Origin: Pseudomonas taiwanensis DSM 21245
GTDB taxonomy: Bacteria; Pseudomonadota; Gammaproteobacteria; Pseudomonadales; Pseudomonadaceae
Length of the DNA: 48,480 nucleotides
Assembly (NCBI RefSeq): GCF_000425785.1
Contig: NZ_AUEC01000039.1
Location: forward strand, 1-48,480
Reading direction: 5' to 3'
Position 1 is the first letter of the stretch. Each line of letters begins with the position of its first letter. The translations under genes and the position numbers were made by a program. The notes under the pieces are model-generated. The model made no database searches. It saw only the letters and a program-made list of their open reading frames with translations, and was not told the DNA's origin. Shown here one piece after another: positions 8,619 to 17,471 of the stretch.

Positions 8619-11066
8619 CTAGCGCACCTTACCCGCTTGCGGTAGCAACTGCCCCTTGTCGAAAGCGTCCACATCAATCACTGCGCGGCAGGCTTGCTCT
8701 GCTTCGCGCAGCCGTTGTGCCGAGCCGGGTTGAAGCACGCCGCATTCGACTGCCGCGTCGATCACCGATTGACCGAGCGCCGTTTGCACCTTTCCCTCCT
8801 TTATTGCCTGATGCAGCACCTTGCGCAATGGCCCTACTTCATCAAGTAGATCACAGGCCCGCTGCAGTGTTGCCACAGGGTCGTCTTTGGCGTGTGGTCG
8901 GAAGCAGCCGGCCAACAACGCTTCCAGCGCCGGGTCGCCTTTGCTGCGCCCGATCAGTGCCGCCACTTCGGCATCCAATTCATCGCTCGGCCCTGTATGA
9001 CGGCGGCCGAACGGGAACACCAGCACGCGCAGCGCGCAGCCGACAAACCGGTTAGGGAAGTTGTCGAGCAACTGATCCAGGGCTTCTTCGGCCTGGCCCA
9101 GGCTTTCTTCCATGGCCCAGCGCAGCAAGGGCTGCATGTGTCCTGGCGAACCCAGGTCGTGGTAGCGCTTGAGTGCGGCGCTGGACAGATACAGGTAGCT
9201 CAGCACATCGCCCAGGCGTGCACTCAGGCGTTCGCGGCGCTTGAGCGCACCGCCAAGCAGCATCATCGACAGGTCCGCCAGTAGAGCAAAGGCGGCAGCC
9301 TGGCGATTGAGGGCGCGGAAGTAGCCCTGGCTCAACGTATCGCCCGGTACTTTCTCCAGGCGCCCTAGCCCCAGCCCGAGTATCAGCGTACTGGCGGCGT
9401 TGCCGGCGGCGAACAGGATGTGTTTCATCAGCAGGTCGTCGAATTCCTTCAGTGCCTGGTCACTGTCTTCCCGGCCGGCCAGGGCCATCTCCTTGAGCAC
9501 GAACGGGTGGCAGCGAATGGCGCCCTGACCGAAGATCATCAGGTTGCGCGAAAGGATGTTGGCGCCTTCGACGGTGATGAAGATCGGCGCCCCTTGCCAG
9601 TTGCGGCCCAGGTAATTGTTCGGCCCCATGATGATGCCCTTGCCACCGTGCACGTCCATGGCGTGCTGGATGCATTCGCGGCCACGCTCGGTCAGGTGGT
9701 ACTTGAGGATCGCCGACAGCACCGAGGGTTTTTCCCCCAGGTCCACGGCCTTTGCTGTCAGCAGTCGGGCACTGTCCATCAGCCAGGCGTTGCCGCCAAT
9801 GCGCGCCAGCGACGCCTGAATGCCCTCGAAGGCTGCCAATGGCACGTTGAACTGTTCGCGAATGTTGGCGTACTGGCCGGTGACCAGGCTGGTGTACTTG
9901 GCCGCACCGGTGCCAACGGCCGGCAGCGAGATCGAGCGGCCCACCGACAGGCAGTTCATCAGCATCATCCAGCCCTTGCCGAGCATGGCCTGGCCGCCGA
10001 TCAGGAAGTCCAGCGGTACGAACACATCCTTGCCGCTATTGGGGCCGTTCATGAAGGCAGCGCCCAGAGGCAGGTGGCGTCTGCCGATTTCGACCCCAGC
10101 GGTGTCGGTGGGGATCAGGGCCAGGCTGATGCCCAGTGCTGTCTCTTCACCCAATAGATGGTCCGGGTCATAGGCCTTGAATGCCAGCCCAAGCAACGTC
10201 GCGACGGGGCCGAGGGTGATGTAGCGCTTCTCCCAGTTCAGGCGCAGGCCGAGCACTTCTTCGCCGTTCCACTGGCCTTTGCAGATGATGCCGGTGTCGG
10301 GCATCGCGCCGGCATCGGAGCCGGCCAGCGGGCCGGTGAGGGCGAAGCATGGGATCTCGTCGCCGCGTGCCAGGCGCGGCAGGTAGTGGTTGCGTTGCTC
10401 GTCGGTGCCGTAATGCAGCAGCAGTTCGGCGGGGCCCAGCGAGTTGGGCACCATCACCGTCGAGGCCAGGTCGCCGCTGCGGGTGGCGAGCTTCATGGCT
10501 ACCTGCGAGTGGGCGTAGGCCGAGAAGCCTTTGCCGCCGTATTCCTTGGGGATGATCAGGGCGAAGAAGCCCTGTTCCTTGATGTACTGCCAGGCTTGGG
10601 GCGGCAGGTCCATGTCCTGACCGATCTGCCAGTCGCTGACCATGGCGCAAAGCGTTTCGGCAGGGCCATCGATGAATGCCTGTTCTTCTTCGGTCAACCT
10701 GGGCGCTGGGTAGGCAAGCAGGGTGCCCCAGTCGGGGCGGCCGCTGAACAGTTCGCCGTCCCACCAGACGGTGCCGGCTTCGATGGCTTCGCGTTCGGTC
10801 TGCGACATCGGCGGCAGGGTCCGTTTGAACCATTTGAACACCGGGCCGGTGAATACCTTGCGCCGCCATTCCGGCAGTGCAACCAGGGCAGTCTTCAGGG
10901 CCAGCACGATCCACAGTAGCGCCAGCAGCCAGCCAGGTGCGCTGCTGAAAATGCTCATCAGCAGCACATAGGCCGCCATGGTGCCGAGAATCTGCAAGGG
11001 CGCCAAGCGCCGATGCGTGAGGTACGCTGCGCCGATCACCAGCACCACCAACCACAACAGCAACAT
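8619..11066 (-). CDS. fadE: Acyl-CoA dehydrogenase FadE (membrane-associated)
   Basis: FAD enzyme catalysing the first step of fatty-acid beta-oxidation, acyl-CoA to trans-2-enoyl-CoA. At 815 residues it has the length of the large FadE family. The first 60 residues hold two hydrophobic segments (LLLWLVVLVIGAAYL; a second around APGWLLALLWIVLAL) that anchor it to the membrane. The acyl-CoA dehydrogenase domains follow, with FALTGPLAGSDAGAMPD (substrate/FAD loop), GKGWMMLMNCLSVGRSISLPA, and HAMDVHGGKGIIMGPNNYLGR with the conserved GG near the flavin. A family-specific helical C-terminal domain completes it. A strong AAGGAGG Shine-Dalgarno precedes the ATG. A perfect palindrome upstream may be its operator. 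It is the probable PA2815 counterpart. Confidence 0.94.
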   Translation of the reverse strand: MLLLWLVVLVIGAAYLTHRRLAPLQILGTMAAYVLLMSIFSSAPGWLLALLWIVLALKTALVALPEWRRKVFTGPVFKWFKRTLPPMSQTEREAIEAGTVWWDGELFSGRPDWGTLLAYPAPRLTEEEQAFIDGPAETLCAMVSDWQIGQDMDLPPQAWQYIKEQGFFALIIPKEYGGKGFSAYAHSQVAMKLATRSGDLASTVMVPNSLGPAELLLHYGTDEQRNHYLPRLARGDEIPCFALTGPLAGSDAGAMPDTGIICKGQWNGEEVLGLRLNWEKRYITLGPVATLLGLAFKAYDPDHLLGEETALGISLALIPTDTAGVEIGRRHLPLGAAFMNGPNSGKDVFVPLDFLIGGQAMLGKGWMMLMNCLSVGRSISLPAVGTGAAKYTSLVTGQYANIREQFNVPLAAFEGIQASLARIGGNAWLMDSARLLTAKAVDLGEKPSVLSAILKYHLTERGRECIQHAMDVHGGKGIIMGPNNYLGRNWQGAPIFITVEGANILSRNLMIFGQGAIRCHPFVLKEMALAGREDSDQALKEFDDLLMKHILFAAGNAASTLILGLGLGRLEKVPGDTLSQGYFRALNRQAAAFALLADLSMMLLGGALKRRERLSARLGDVLSYLYLSSAALKRYHDLGSPGHMQPLLRWAMEESLGQAEEALDQLLDNFPNRFVGCALRVLVFPFGRRHTGPSDELDAEVAALIGRSKGDPALEALLAGCFRPHAKDDPVATLQRACDLLDEVGPLRKVLHQAIKEGKVQTALGQSVIDAAVECGVLQPGSAQRLREAEQACRAVIDVDAFDKGQLLPQAGKVR

Positions 11067-11124
11067 AATCGGTCCTCCTTGGAACCAGGGGCTTGAGCCG
11101 TCCCAGATAGCTTAGACGCATCGC

Positions 11125-11143
11125 TGTGAACGACAGGTTCACA
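11125..11143 (-). promoter_or_regulatory. Palindromic operator candidate upstream of fadE
   Basis: TGTGAAC and GTTCACA form a perfect 7-bp inverted repeat with a 5-base centre, 59-77 bases upstream of the fadE start. The size and symmetry fit a dimeric TetR/GntR-type repressor. It does not match exactly the PsrA consensus I remember (C/GAAAC...GTTTG/C), though the GAAC...GTTC halves are related. Confidence 0.45.
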
Positions 11144-11190
11144 ACAGTGACAGGGTGTGGCGGTGGGAGTTTCAGTTGTTTGTTTGCCTG

Positions 11191-11291
11191 TGCCGGCTCT
11201 TTCGCGGGTAAACCCGCTCCTAGAGGAATATCGATGGCCTGAAGGTTGGGGCGATCCTGTAGGAGCGGGTTTACCCGCAAAAGGGCCGGTA
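11191..11291. repeat. Pair of inverted P. putida-type REP elements
   Basis: Two REP palindromes face each other: one at about 11191-11226 (GCGGGTAAACCCGCTCCTA) and its inverted copy at about 11255-11291 (TAGGAGCGGGTTTACCCGC). Both carry the flanking GCCGG. They form a doublet in the gap between the divergent fadE and GST genes. This REP class is abundant in P. putida. Confidence 0.88.
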
Positions 11292-11348
11292 CAGGCGGCG
11301 AAGGTCTGGAGTAGACTGTGCCCCTCCCGCATTCATAAGGACGTTGCC

Positions 11349-11972
11349 ATGCTGAAGATCTGGGGCCGCAAGAATTCGAGCAATGTGCGCAAGGCGCTGT
11401 GGATCGCCCATGAGCTGGGCCTTGATTTCGAGTCCATCGATGCCGGCGGTGCCTTCGGCGTGGTCAACGAGCCGCACTACCGGGCTCGCAACCCCAATGG
11501 CCTGGTGCCCCTGCTGGAAGACGGCGACCTGACCCTGTGGGAATCCAACGCCATCGTCCGCTACCTGTGCGCAGAATACGGTGCAGAGCAGGGCTGGTAC
11601 CTGGACGACCCGCGCCAGCGCGCCCTGGCGGACAAATGGATGGACTGGACCACCTCATCCTTCGCCGGCCCGTTCCGCCCATTGTTCTGGGGCCTGCTTC
11701 GCACCCCCGAAGACCAGCGCGACTGGGTGGCGATCAATGCGGCGCACAAGCAATGTGCCGAACTGCTGTCGATCGCCGACCAGACCCTGGCCCACCAGCC
11801 ATACCTGTCCGGTGACCAGATCGGCATGGGCGACATCCCACTGGGTTGCTTCATCTATGCCTGGTTCGAAATGCCTATCGAGCGCCCGGAAATGCGCCAT
11901 CTGGAGGCTTGGTACGCGCGCCTGAAACAGCGGCCCGCCTACCAGGCAGCGGTGATGACTGCGCTGACTTGA
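11349..11972 (+). CDS. Glutathione S-transferase family protein
   Basis: Cytosolic GST-fold protein of 207 residues. The thioredoxin-like N-terminal domain starts MLKIWGRKNSSNVRKALW, with the Ser pair near residues 10-11 as candidate catalytic residues. It continues with the glutathione-binding NPNGLVPLLEDGDLTLWESNAIVRYL (cis-Pro and Glu-Ser contacts). The helical C-terminal domain has the N-cap-like ...GDQIGMGDIPLGCF motif. The ATG at 11349 follows an AAGGA Shine-Dalgarno; longer upstream frames run through the REP elements and are not credible. It probably corresponds to PA2813. The substrate is unknown. Confidence 0.9.
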   Translation: MLKIWGRKNSSNVRKALWIAHELGLDFESIDAGGAFGVVNEPHYRARNPNGLVPLLEDGDLTLWESNAIVRYLCAEYGAEQGWYLDDPRQRALADKWMDWTTSSFAGPFRPLFWGLLRTPEDQRDWVAINAAHKQCAELLSIADQTLAHQPYLSGDQIGMGDIPLGCFIYAWFEMPIERPEMRHLEAWYARLKQRPAYQAAVMTALT

Positions 11973-12013
11973 TGCCGCTTCGATAGTCACTATCAATAGA
12001 CATGACTGTACTT

Positions 12014-12058
12014 GTGCGGCCAGGCCTTGCACCATGGCCGCACTCACTGCGCCAGTGA
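12014..12058 (+). other. Two adjacent hairpins between GST and ABC genes
   Basis: A 9-bp stem (GTGCGGCCA/TGGCCGCAC, 12014-12022 with 12035-12043) is directly followed by a 6-bp stem (TCACTG/CAGTGA, 12044-12058, 3-base loop). There is no U-run, so it is not a classic intrinsic terminator. It may stabilise the GST 3' end or act in the leader of the ABC operon. Confidence 0.4.
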
Positions 12059-12104
12059 CCTGCCCTGGCGTGTCCTGACCTTTTCACTCGGTACGTGACC
12101 CGCT

Positions 12105-13037
12105 ATGAGTTCCGCCCTGTCCATCCGACAGCTGACCAAGACCTACGGCAACGGCTTTCAGGCCCTCAAGGGCATCGACCTTGACGTCGCCGAAGGTGAC
12201 TTTTTCGCCTTGCTTGGCCCCAACGGTGCTGGCAAGTCCACCACCATTGGCATCCTCTCGACCCTGGTCAACAAGACCAGCGGCACGGTGAGCGTGTTCG
12301 GCCATGACCTGGACCGCGAGCCAGCGGCGCTCAAGCGCTGCCTGGGCGTGGTCCCCCAGGAATTCAACTTCAACCAGTTCGAAAAGACCTTCGACATTGT
12401 CGTGACCCAGGCCGGTTACTACGGCATCCCGCCCAAGGTGGCCAAGGAGCGCGCCGAAAAGTACCTGACCCAACTGGGGTTGTGGGACAAGCGTGACGTG
12501 CAGTCGCGTTCGCTGTCCGGCGGCATGAAGCGCCGTCTGATGATCGCCCGCGCGTTGATCCATGAGCCGCGTCTGCTGATTCTCGACGAGCCGACCGCAG
12601 GTGTGGACATCGAGCTGCGCCGCTCGATGTGGAGCTTTCTCACCGAGCTCAACCAGAAGGGCATCACCATCATCCTGACCACTCACTACCTCGAAGAAGC
12701 CGAGCAGCTGTGCCGCAACATCGGCATCATCGACCACGGCACCATCGTCGAGAACACCAGCATGCGCCAGCTGCTGGGCAAGCTGCACGTCGAGACCTTC
12801 GTGCTGGACCTCAAGCAAGACCTGGCCAGCGCACCGACATTGCAAGGATACCCCTGCCGCTTGCTGACCCCGCACACCCTGGAGGTGCAGGTGGACAAAG
12901 ATATTGGCATCACCGCGCTGTTCGGCCAGCTGGCGCTGCAGAACATCGAGGTGCAGAGCCTGCGCAACAAGACCAACCGACTCGAGGAGCTGTTCGTGTC
13001 CCTGGTGGAAAAGAACCTGTCGAAGGTGGCCGTATGA
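12105..13037 (+). CDS. ABC-2 type exporter, ATP-binding protein (PA2812/YadG-like)
   Basis: Cytoplasmic ATPase subunit of a two-component exporter. Visible motifs: Walker A GPNGAGKST (residues 38-46), Q-loop VVPQEFN, signature LSGGMKRR (137-144), Walker B LLILDE (157-162) and H-loop TTHYLEEAE with H194. The 310-residue length with a C-terminal extension fits the YadG family. Translation is coupled to the permease: the stop overlaps the permease start (ATGA). The exported substrate is not deducible; in P. aeruginosa the counterpart genes lie next to GST and fadE as here. Confidence 0.92.
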   Translation: MSSALSIRQLTKTYGNGFQALKGIDLDVAEGDFFALLGPNGAGKSTTIGILSTLVNKTSGTVSVFGHDLDREPAALKRCLGVVPQEFNFNQFEKTFDIVVTQAGYYGIPPKVAKERAEKYLTQLGLWDKRDVQSRSLSGGMKRRLMIARALIHEPRLLILDEPTAGVDIELRRSMWSFLTELNQKGITIILTTHYLEEAEQLCRNIGIIDHGTIVENTSMRQLLGKLHVETFVLDLKQDLASAPTLQGYPCRLLTPHTLEVQVDKDIGITALFGQLALQNIEVQSLRNKTNRLEELFVSLVEKNLSKVAV

Positions 13038-13813
13038 GTGTGGAGCTGCGCACCAACTGGGTCGCCCTGAACACCATCGTCTACCGCGAAGTACGGCGCT
13101 TCCTGCGCATCTGGCCGCAGACCCTGCTGCCGCCAGCGATCACCATGGTCCTGTACTTCGTTATCTTCGGTAACCTGATCGGTCGGCAGATCGGCGACAT
13201 GGGCGGGTTCACCTACATGGAGTACATCGTCCCGGGCTTGATCATGATGTCGGTGATCACCAACTCCTACGGCAACGTGGTGTCGAGCTTCTTCGGCAGC
13301 AAGTTCCAGCGTTCCATCGAAGAGCTGATGGTGTCGCCGGTTTCGCCGCACACCATTCTGGTCGGCTACGTGCTGGGTGGCGTGCTGCGGGGCCTGGCAG
13401 TGGGTGTGATCGTGACCATCCTGTCGTTGTTCTTCACCCATTTGCAGGTCCATCACTTGGGGGTGACGGTGGTGGTGGTGTTGCTGACCGCGACCATCTT
13501 CTCGCTGCTGGGCTTCGTCAATGCGGTGTTTGCGCGCAACTTCGACGATATCTCGATCATCCCGACCTTCGTGCTGACGCCGCTGACCTACCTGGGTGGG
13601 GTGTTCTACTCCATCAACCTGCTACCGCCGTTCTGGCAGACCGTGTCGCTGGCCAACCCGGTGCTGCACATGGTCAACTCGTTCCGCTACGGCATCCTAG
13701 GGGTGTCGGACATCAGCATTGGCACGGCGATCACCTTCATGCTGGTCGCCACCGCAGTGCTCTACGGGGTGTGCGTTCGCCTGCTGGTCAGCGGCCGCGG
13801 CATGCGCGCCTGA
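13034..13813 (+). CDS. ABC-2 type exporter, permease (PA2811/YadH-like)
   Basis: Inner-membrane subunit of 259 residues with about six membrane segments, for example LLPPAITMVLYFVIFGNLIG, VGVIVTILSLFF and TVVVVLLTATIFSLLGFV. It contains the ABC-2 family motif FDDISIIPTFVLTPLTYLGGVFYSINLLP split over the last third. The start ATG at 13034 overlaps the ATPase stop by 4 bases. The last 117 bases are also read on the opposite strand as the C-terminal tail of the DUF2062 gene. A rare CTA leucine codon at 13697-13699 supplies the antisense stop. Confidence 0.92.
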   Translation: MSVELRTNWVALNTIVYREVRRFLRIWPQTLLPPAITMVLYFVIFGNLIGRQIGDMGGFTYMEYIVPGLIMMSVITNSYGNVVSSFFGSKFQRSIEELMVSPVSPHTILVGYVLGGVLRGLAVGVIVTILSLFFTHLQVHHLGVTVVVVLLTATIFSLLGFVNAVFARNFDDISIIPTFVLTPLTYLGGVFYSINLLPPFWQTVSLANPVLHMVNSFRYGILGVSDISIGTAITFMLVATAVLYGVCVRLLVSGRGMRA

Positions 13814-14329
13814 GGCCTTGCACCGGCATTGGCGGCGGCGCCACTGCCGGCCCACCCACCAGCGCCAGTAGGCCATGGTGGTGAAGTAGGCAAGGATGCC
13901 GAGGACGATTCCGCATACCACCGAACCCAGCAGGAAGGGCTGCCAGAGGGTCGACAGCTGGTCGGTGATCCATTCGAAGGTCAGGTCGTCGGGCAGCGTG
14001 CGTGCCGGTGTCTGCAGCAACCAGGCACCGGTCATGTAGGTGACGAAGAACACCGGCGGCATGGTCAGCGGGTTGGTCAGCCACACCAGGCTGACCGCGA
14101 TCGGCAGGTTGCCGCGCACCGGAATGGCCAGGCTGGCTGCCAGCAGCATTTGCATGGGAATGGGAATGAGCGCCGCGAACAGGCCAACCCCCATGGCCCG
14201 CGCCACCGAGTGGCGGTTCAGGTGCCAGAGGTTCGGGTCATGCAGCAGCTTGCCGAAAAAGCGTAAGGACTTGTGTTCCCGAATGCTGGTCGGGTCCGGC
14301 ATGTAGCGTTTGAAAAGTCGGCGCGGCAT
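13697..14329 (-). CDS. DUF2062 membrane protein (PA2985-like) with antisense-overlapping tail
   Basis: Small inner-membrane protein of unknown function, 210 residues from the ATG at 14329 (GGGAG Shine-Dalgarno upstream). The N-terminus MPRRLFKRYMPDPTSIREHK and the core SVARAMGVGLFAALIPIPMQ, then VWLTNPLTMPPVFFVTYMTG, are typical of DUF2062. A last membrane segment ends at YWRWWVGRQWRRRQ, where family members I remember stop. Here the frame continues for about 40 residues of low-complexity sequence (rich in A, H, Q, D) that is antisense to the end of the ABC permease. This tail is probably a consequence of losing the original stop. Confidence 0.8.
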   Translation of the reverse strand: MPRRLFKRYMPDPTSIREHKSLRFFGKLLHDPNLWHLNRHSVARAMGVGLFAALIPIPMQMLLAASLAIPVRGNLPIAVSLVWLTNPLTMPPVFFVTYMTGAWLLQTPARTLPDDLTFEWITDQLSTLWQPFLLGSVVCGIVLGILAYFTTMAYWRWWVGRQWRRRQCRCKASGAHAAAADQQANAHPVEHCGGDQHEGDRRANADVRHP

Positions 14330-14471
14330 GTAGGCTCCCGGGGCGTTGATGAAGGCAGTATGCCCTGATTCCATCTCTGCCTTGTTCAGAGTTTGTGACA
14401 ATTGTTGAGCAAGCTCAGGCGCCAATTCGTCTATGCCTCAGAAGGTATTTTCGCTTCTGGAGCTCTATCTC

Positions 14472-16709
14472 ATGCGCAAAGGGATGCTTGCGCTCGCCAT
14501 TGGGCTGTTGTGCCTGGGGTTTCTGCCGGCCTTGCCGTCGGTCGGCTGGCTATTGCTGTTGCTGTGCTGTGGCTTGGGCTGCCTGTGTGTTCGGTGGTGG
14601 CCGGTCGCCTGTTTTCTGCTGGGCGTGTGCTGGGCCTGCTGGTCGGCCCAGCAGGCCCTGGATGATCGGTTGGCGCCGCAGCTCGATGGCCGTACGTTAT
14701 GGCTGGAGGGCAGGGTGGTCGGGTTGCCGACTCGCACCGCGCAAGGCGTGCGTTTTGAGTTGTCGCAGCCACTCTCGCGCCGAGCCGAGTTACCGACCCG
14801 TCTGCAACTGAGCTGGTTCGACGGTCCGCCGCTGCGCGCGGGCGAACACTGGCGTCTGGCCGTGACCTTGCAGCGTCCGACAGGCTTGCTCAACCCCCAT
14901 GGCCCGGACCGCGAGGCAAGCCTGTTGGCCCGACGGATCGGCGCAACCGGCACGGTCAAGGCCGGCGAGAAGCTGTCGTCCGTAGCGGGCAGTTGGCGCG
15001 ACCAACTGCGTCAGCGGCTGCTCGCGGTCCAGGCACAGGGCCGTGAAGCCGCGCTGGTTGCCTTGGTGTTGGGCGATGGAGCGGCATTGGCCCGGGACGA
15101 TTGGCAAACCTTGCAGGCCACGGGCACGGTGCACTTGCTGGTCATCTCCGGGCAACACATCGGTCTGGTGGCCGGCCTGCTGTACGGGTTGGTCGCCGGG
15201 CTGGCGCGCTGGGGGCTCTGGCCTCATCGCCAGCCTTGGCTGCCGTGGGCCTGTGGCCTGGCCATGGCGGCGGCGCTGGGGTATGGCGGGCTGGCGGGGT
15301 GGGGCGTGCCGGTGCAGCGAGCCTGTTTGATGTTGGCCGTGGTACTGGCCTGGCGCCTGCGCTTCCGCCACATCGGTTCCGGGATACCCTTGCTGTTGGC
15401 GCTCATCGCGGTGCTGTTGTTCGAGCCATTGGCTGCGTTGTTGCCCGGGTTCTGGTTGTCTTTCGCCGCGGTGGCCGTACTCATTTACTGCTTCAGCGCA
15501 CGTCTGGGTGGCTGGCGACCCTGGCAAGCCTGGACCCGTGCGCAGTGGGTAATCGCCATTGGCCTGCTGCCAGTGTTGGTCGCCACAGGGCTGCCGGTCA
15601 GCCTGAGTGCGCCCCTGGCCAACCTCTTTGCAGTGCCCTTGATCAGCCTGACGGTGTTGCCGCTGGCGTTGCTCGGCACGCTGCTGCTGCCATTGGGCAG
15701 TGTGGGCGAGGGCTTGCTGTGGCTGGCGGGTGGCTTGTTGGAGCTGCTCTTCTGGCTTTTGGGCAAGGTGGCGGGTTGGCGTTCTGCCTGGATGCCCGCT
15801 GCATTGCCCCTGTGGGCATGGCTGTTGGTGGCGGGCGGGGCACTGCTGGTGTTGTTGCCCGGAGGCGTGCCACTGCGTGGCTTGGGTGGGGTGATGCTGC
15901 TGGCCTTGTGGGTACCGCCAGAGCAGGTGCCGCAGGGGCAGGTGGAGGTCTGGCAATTGGATGTCGGCCAAGGGTTGGCGGTACTGCTGCGAACCCGAAC
16001 CCACAGCCTTCTGTACGATGCAGGGCCGGCACGCGGTGACAGCGACCTAGGTGAATGGGTGGTGCTGCCGACCCTGCGCAAGCTGGGGGTGAGCCGCCTG
16101 GACATGATGCTGATCAGCCATGCCCATGCCGACCACGCCGGTGGCGCGCAGGCTGTGGCGCGCGGGTTGCCCATCGGGCGCCTGCTGGCGGGAGAGGCAC
16201 AGGCGCTGTCTGGAGCGCAGCCCTGCGTCAGCGATGAGCGCTGGGAATGGGATGGCGTGCGATTTTCGCTGTGGCGATGGCCCGAGGCGCAAGGCAGCAA
16301 TGACCGCTCTTGCGTGCTACTGGTCGAGGCGCAAGGCGAGCGGCTGCTTTTGGCGGGTGACATGGAGGCGGGTGCCGAGCGTGCCTGGCTGGCCGCCAGC
16401 GAGCAGCCCGACATCGACTGGTTGCAATCGCCCCATCACGGTAGTCGCACGTCGTCCACCGAGGCTTTCATCAAGGCCACCAAGCCGCGTGGCGTGTTGA
16501 TTTCTCGAGGGCGCAACAATGGGTTTGGCCATCCGCACCCGCAGGTGATCGAACGCTACCGGCGCCATGGCGTGGTGATTCATGATACGGCGGTGGAGGG
16601 GGCATTGCGCTTGCGCCTGGGGCATCGCGGTGGGGTAGAGGGCCTGCGTGCGCAGCGGCGTTTCTGGCGTGCGGCAGCCCCCTCGCCATCCAGCCAGGTA
16701 CCGCGCTGA
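14472..16709 (+). CDS. comEC: ComEC/Rec2 family DNA-uptake channel protein
   Basis: Inner-membrane protein that carries single-stranded DNA into the cytoplasm in naturally competent bacteria. From the ATG at 14472 (GGAG Shine-Dalgarno) it has 745 residues. The order is N-terminal membrane segments, a DUF4131-like region, the competence domain with LVISGQHIGLVAGLLYGLVAG and many Leu-rich helices, then a C-terminal metallo-beta-lactamase domain with LDVGQGLAVLLR, the metal motif SHAHADHAGG and SPHHGSRTS. It is full length. The same gene precedes an exbB/exbD pair in P. aeruginosa (PA2984). Whether this strain is transformable is not shown. Confidence 0.93.
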   Translation: MRKGMLALAIGLLCLGFLPALPSVGWLLLLLCCGLGCLCVRWWPVACFLLGVCWACWSAQQALDDRLAPQLDGRTLWLEGRVVGLPTRTAQGVRFELSQPLSRRAELPTRLQLSWFDGPPLRAGEHWRLAVTLQRPTGLLNPHGPDREASLLARRIGATGTVKAGEKLSSVAGSWRDQLRQRLLAVQAQGREAALVALVLGDGAALARDDWQTLQATGTVHLLVISGQHIGLVAGLLYGLVAGLARWGLWPHRQPWLPWACGLAMAAALGYGGLAGWGVPVQRACLMLAVVLAWRLRFRHIGSGIPLLLALIAVLLFEPLAALLPGFWLSFAAVAVLIYCFSARLGGWRPWQAWTRAQWVIAIGLLPVLVATGLPVSLSAPLANLFAVPLISLTVLPLALLGTLLLPLGSVGEGLLWLAGGLLELLFWLLGKVAGWRSAWMPAALPLWAWLLVAGGALLVLLPGGVPLRGLGGVMLLALWVPPEQVPQGQVEVWQLDVGQGLAVLLRTRTHSLLYDAGPARGDSDLGEWVVLPTLRKLGVSRLDMMLISHAHADHAGGAQAVARGLPIGRLLAGEAQALSGAQPCVSDERWEWDGVRFSLWRWPEAQGSNDRSCVLLVEAQGERLLLAGDMEAGAERAWLAASEQPDIDWLQSPHHGSRTSSTEAFIKATKPRGVLISRGRNNGFGHPHPQVIERYRRHGVVIHDTAVEGALRLRLGHRGGVEGLRAQRRFWRAAAPSPSSQVPR

Positions 16710-16710
16710 T

Positions 16711-16746
16711 GCCTGTGGGAGCCGGCTTCGCGGCGATAGGGCCAGT
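16711..16746. repeat. Single REP-like palindrome
   Basis: CTGTGGGAGCCGGCTTCGC followed by GGCGATAGGGCC matches the second common REP type of the P. putida group. It lies just after the comEC stop. Confidence 0.7.
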
Positions 16747-16835
16747 GCCGTCGGCACAATTCCCTGACCTCCGGCAGATGAGCCCCCTCCGGTCCTATGG
16801 TAGAGTGGCGGCCTTTTTCCGAAGGGGCGTTTACT

Positions 16836-17471
16836 GTGTGGGAATTGGTCAAGTCCGGCGGTTGGATGATGCTGCCGATCATTCTGAGCTCCATCGCCGC
16901 CATGGCTATCGTCGTCGAGCGCCTGTGGACCCTGCGCGCCAGCCGTGTCACTCCGCCGCACCTGTTGGGCCAGGTGTGGATCTGGATCAAGGACAAACAG
17001 CTTACCAGTGACAAGCTCAAGGCCTTGCGCGCCGACTCGCCGCTGGGTGAAATCCTCGCCGCAGGCCTGGCCAACTCCCGCCATGGCCGCGAAATCATGA
17101 AAGAGTGCATCGAGGAAGCCGCCTCGCGCGTCATCCACGAACTGGAGCGCTACATCAGCACCTTGGGCACCATCGCCGCCATGGCTCCGCTGCTCGGCCT
17201 GCTGGGCACCGTGTTGGGCATGATCGACATCTTCAGTGCCTTCATGGGCTCGCAGATGACCGCCAATGCTGCCGTGTTGGCCGGGGGGATCTCCAAGGCC
17301 CTGGTCACCACCGCTGCGGGCCTGATGGTCGGTATTCCGGCAGTGTTCTTCCATCGCTTCCTGCTGCGCCGCATCGATGAGCTGGTGGTCGGCATGGAGC
17401 AGGAAGCGATCAAGCTGGTGGAAGTGATCCAGGGCGACCGCGAAGTGGAAGTGGCTGGAGGCAAGGCGTGA
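16836..17471 (+). CDS. exbB: MotA/TolQ/ExbB proton-channel family protein
   Basis: Inner-membrane stator protein that couples proton flow to an energised envelope process. The GTG start at 16836 gives 211 residues beginning VWELVKSGGWMMLPIILSS; the alternative ATG at 16797 has a poor context, while AAGGGG precedes the GTG. Three membrane segments are visible: near residues 10-30, TLGTIAAMAPLLGLLGTVLGMI and ALVTTAAGLMVGIPAVFFH. The family signature LLGTVLGMIDIFSAF is present. It overlaps exbD by 4 bases. The pair sits directly before lpxK, as in P. aeruginosa PA2983-PA2982, and may be a house-keeping envelope pair rather than part of TonB iron uptake. Confidence 0.9.
   Translation: MWELVKSGGWMMLPIILSSIAAMAIVVERLWTLRASRVTPPHLLGQVWIWIKDKQLTSDKLKALRADSPLGEILAAGLANSRHGREIMKECIEEAASRVIHELERYISTLGTIAAMAPLLGLLGTVLGMIDIFSAFMGSQMTANAAVLAGGISKALVTTAAGLMVGIPAVFFHRFLLRRIDELVVGMEQEAIKLVEVIQGDREVEVAGGKA

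Noticed and set aside
11981..12000. GATAGTCACTATCAATAGA as a Fur box
   Set aside because: Only about 11 of 19 positions match the Fur consensus and the neighbours have no iron link.
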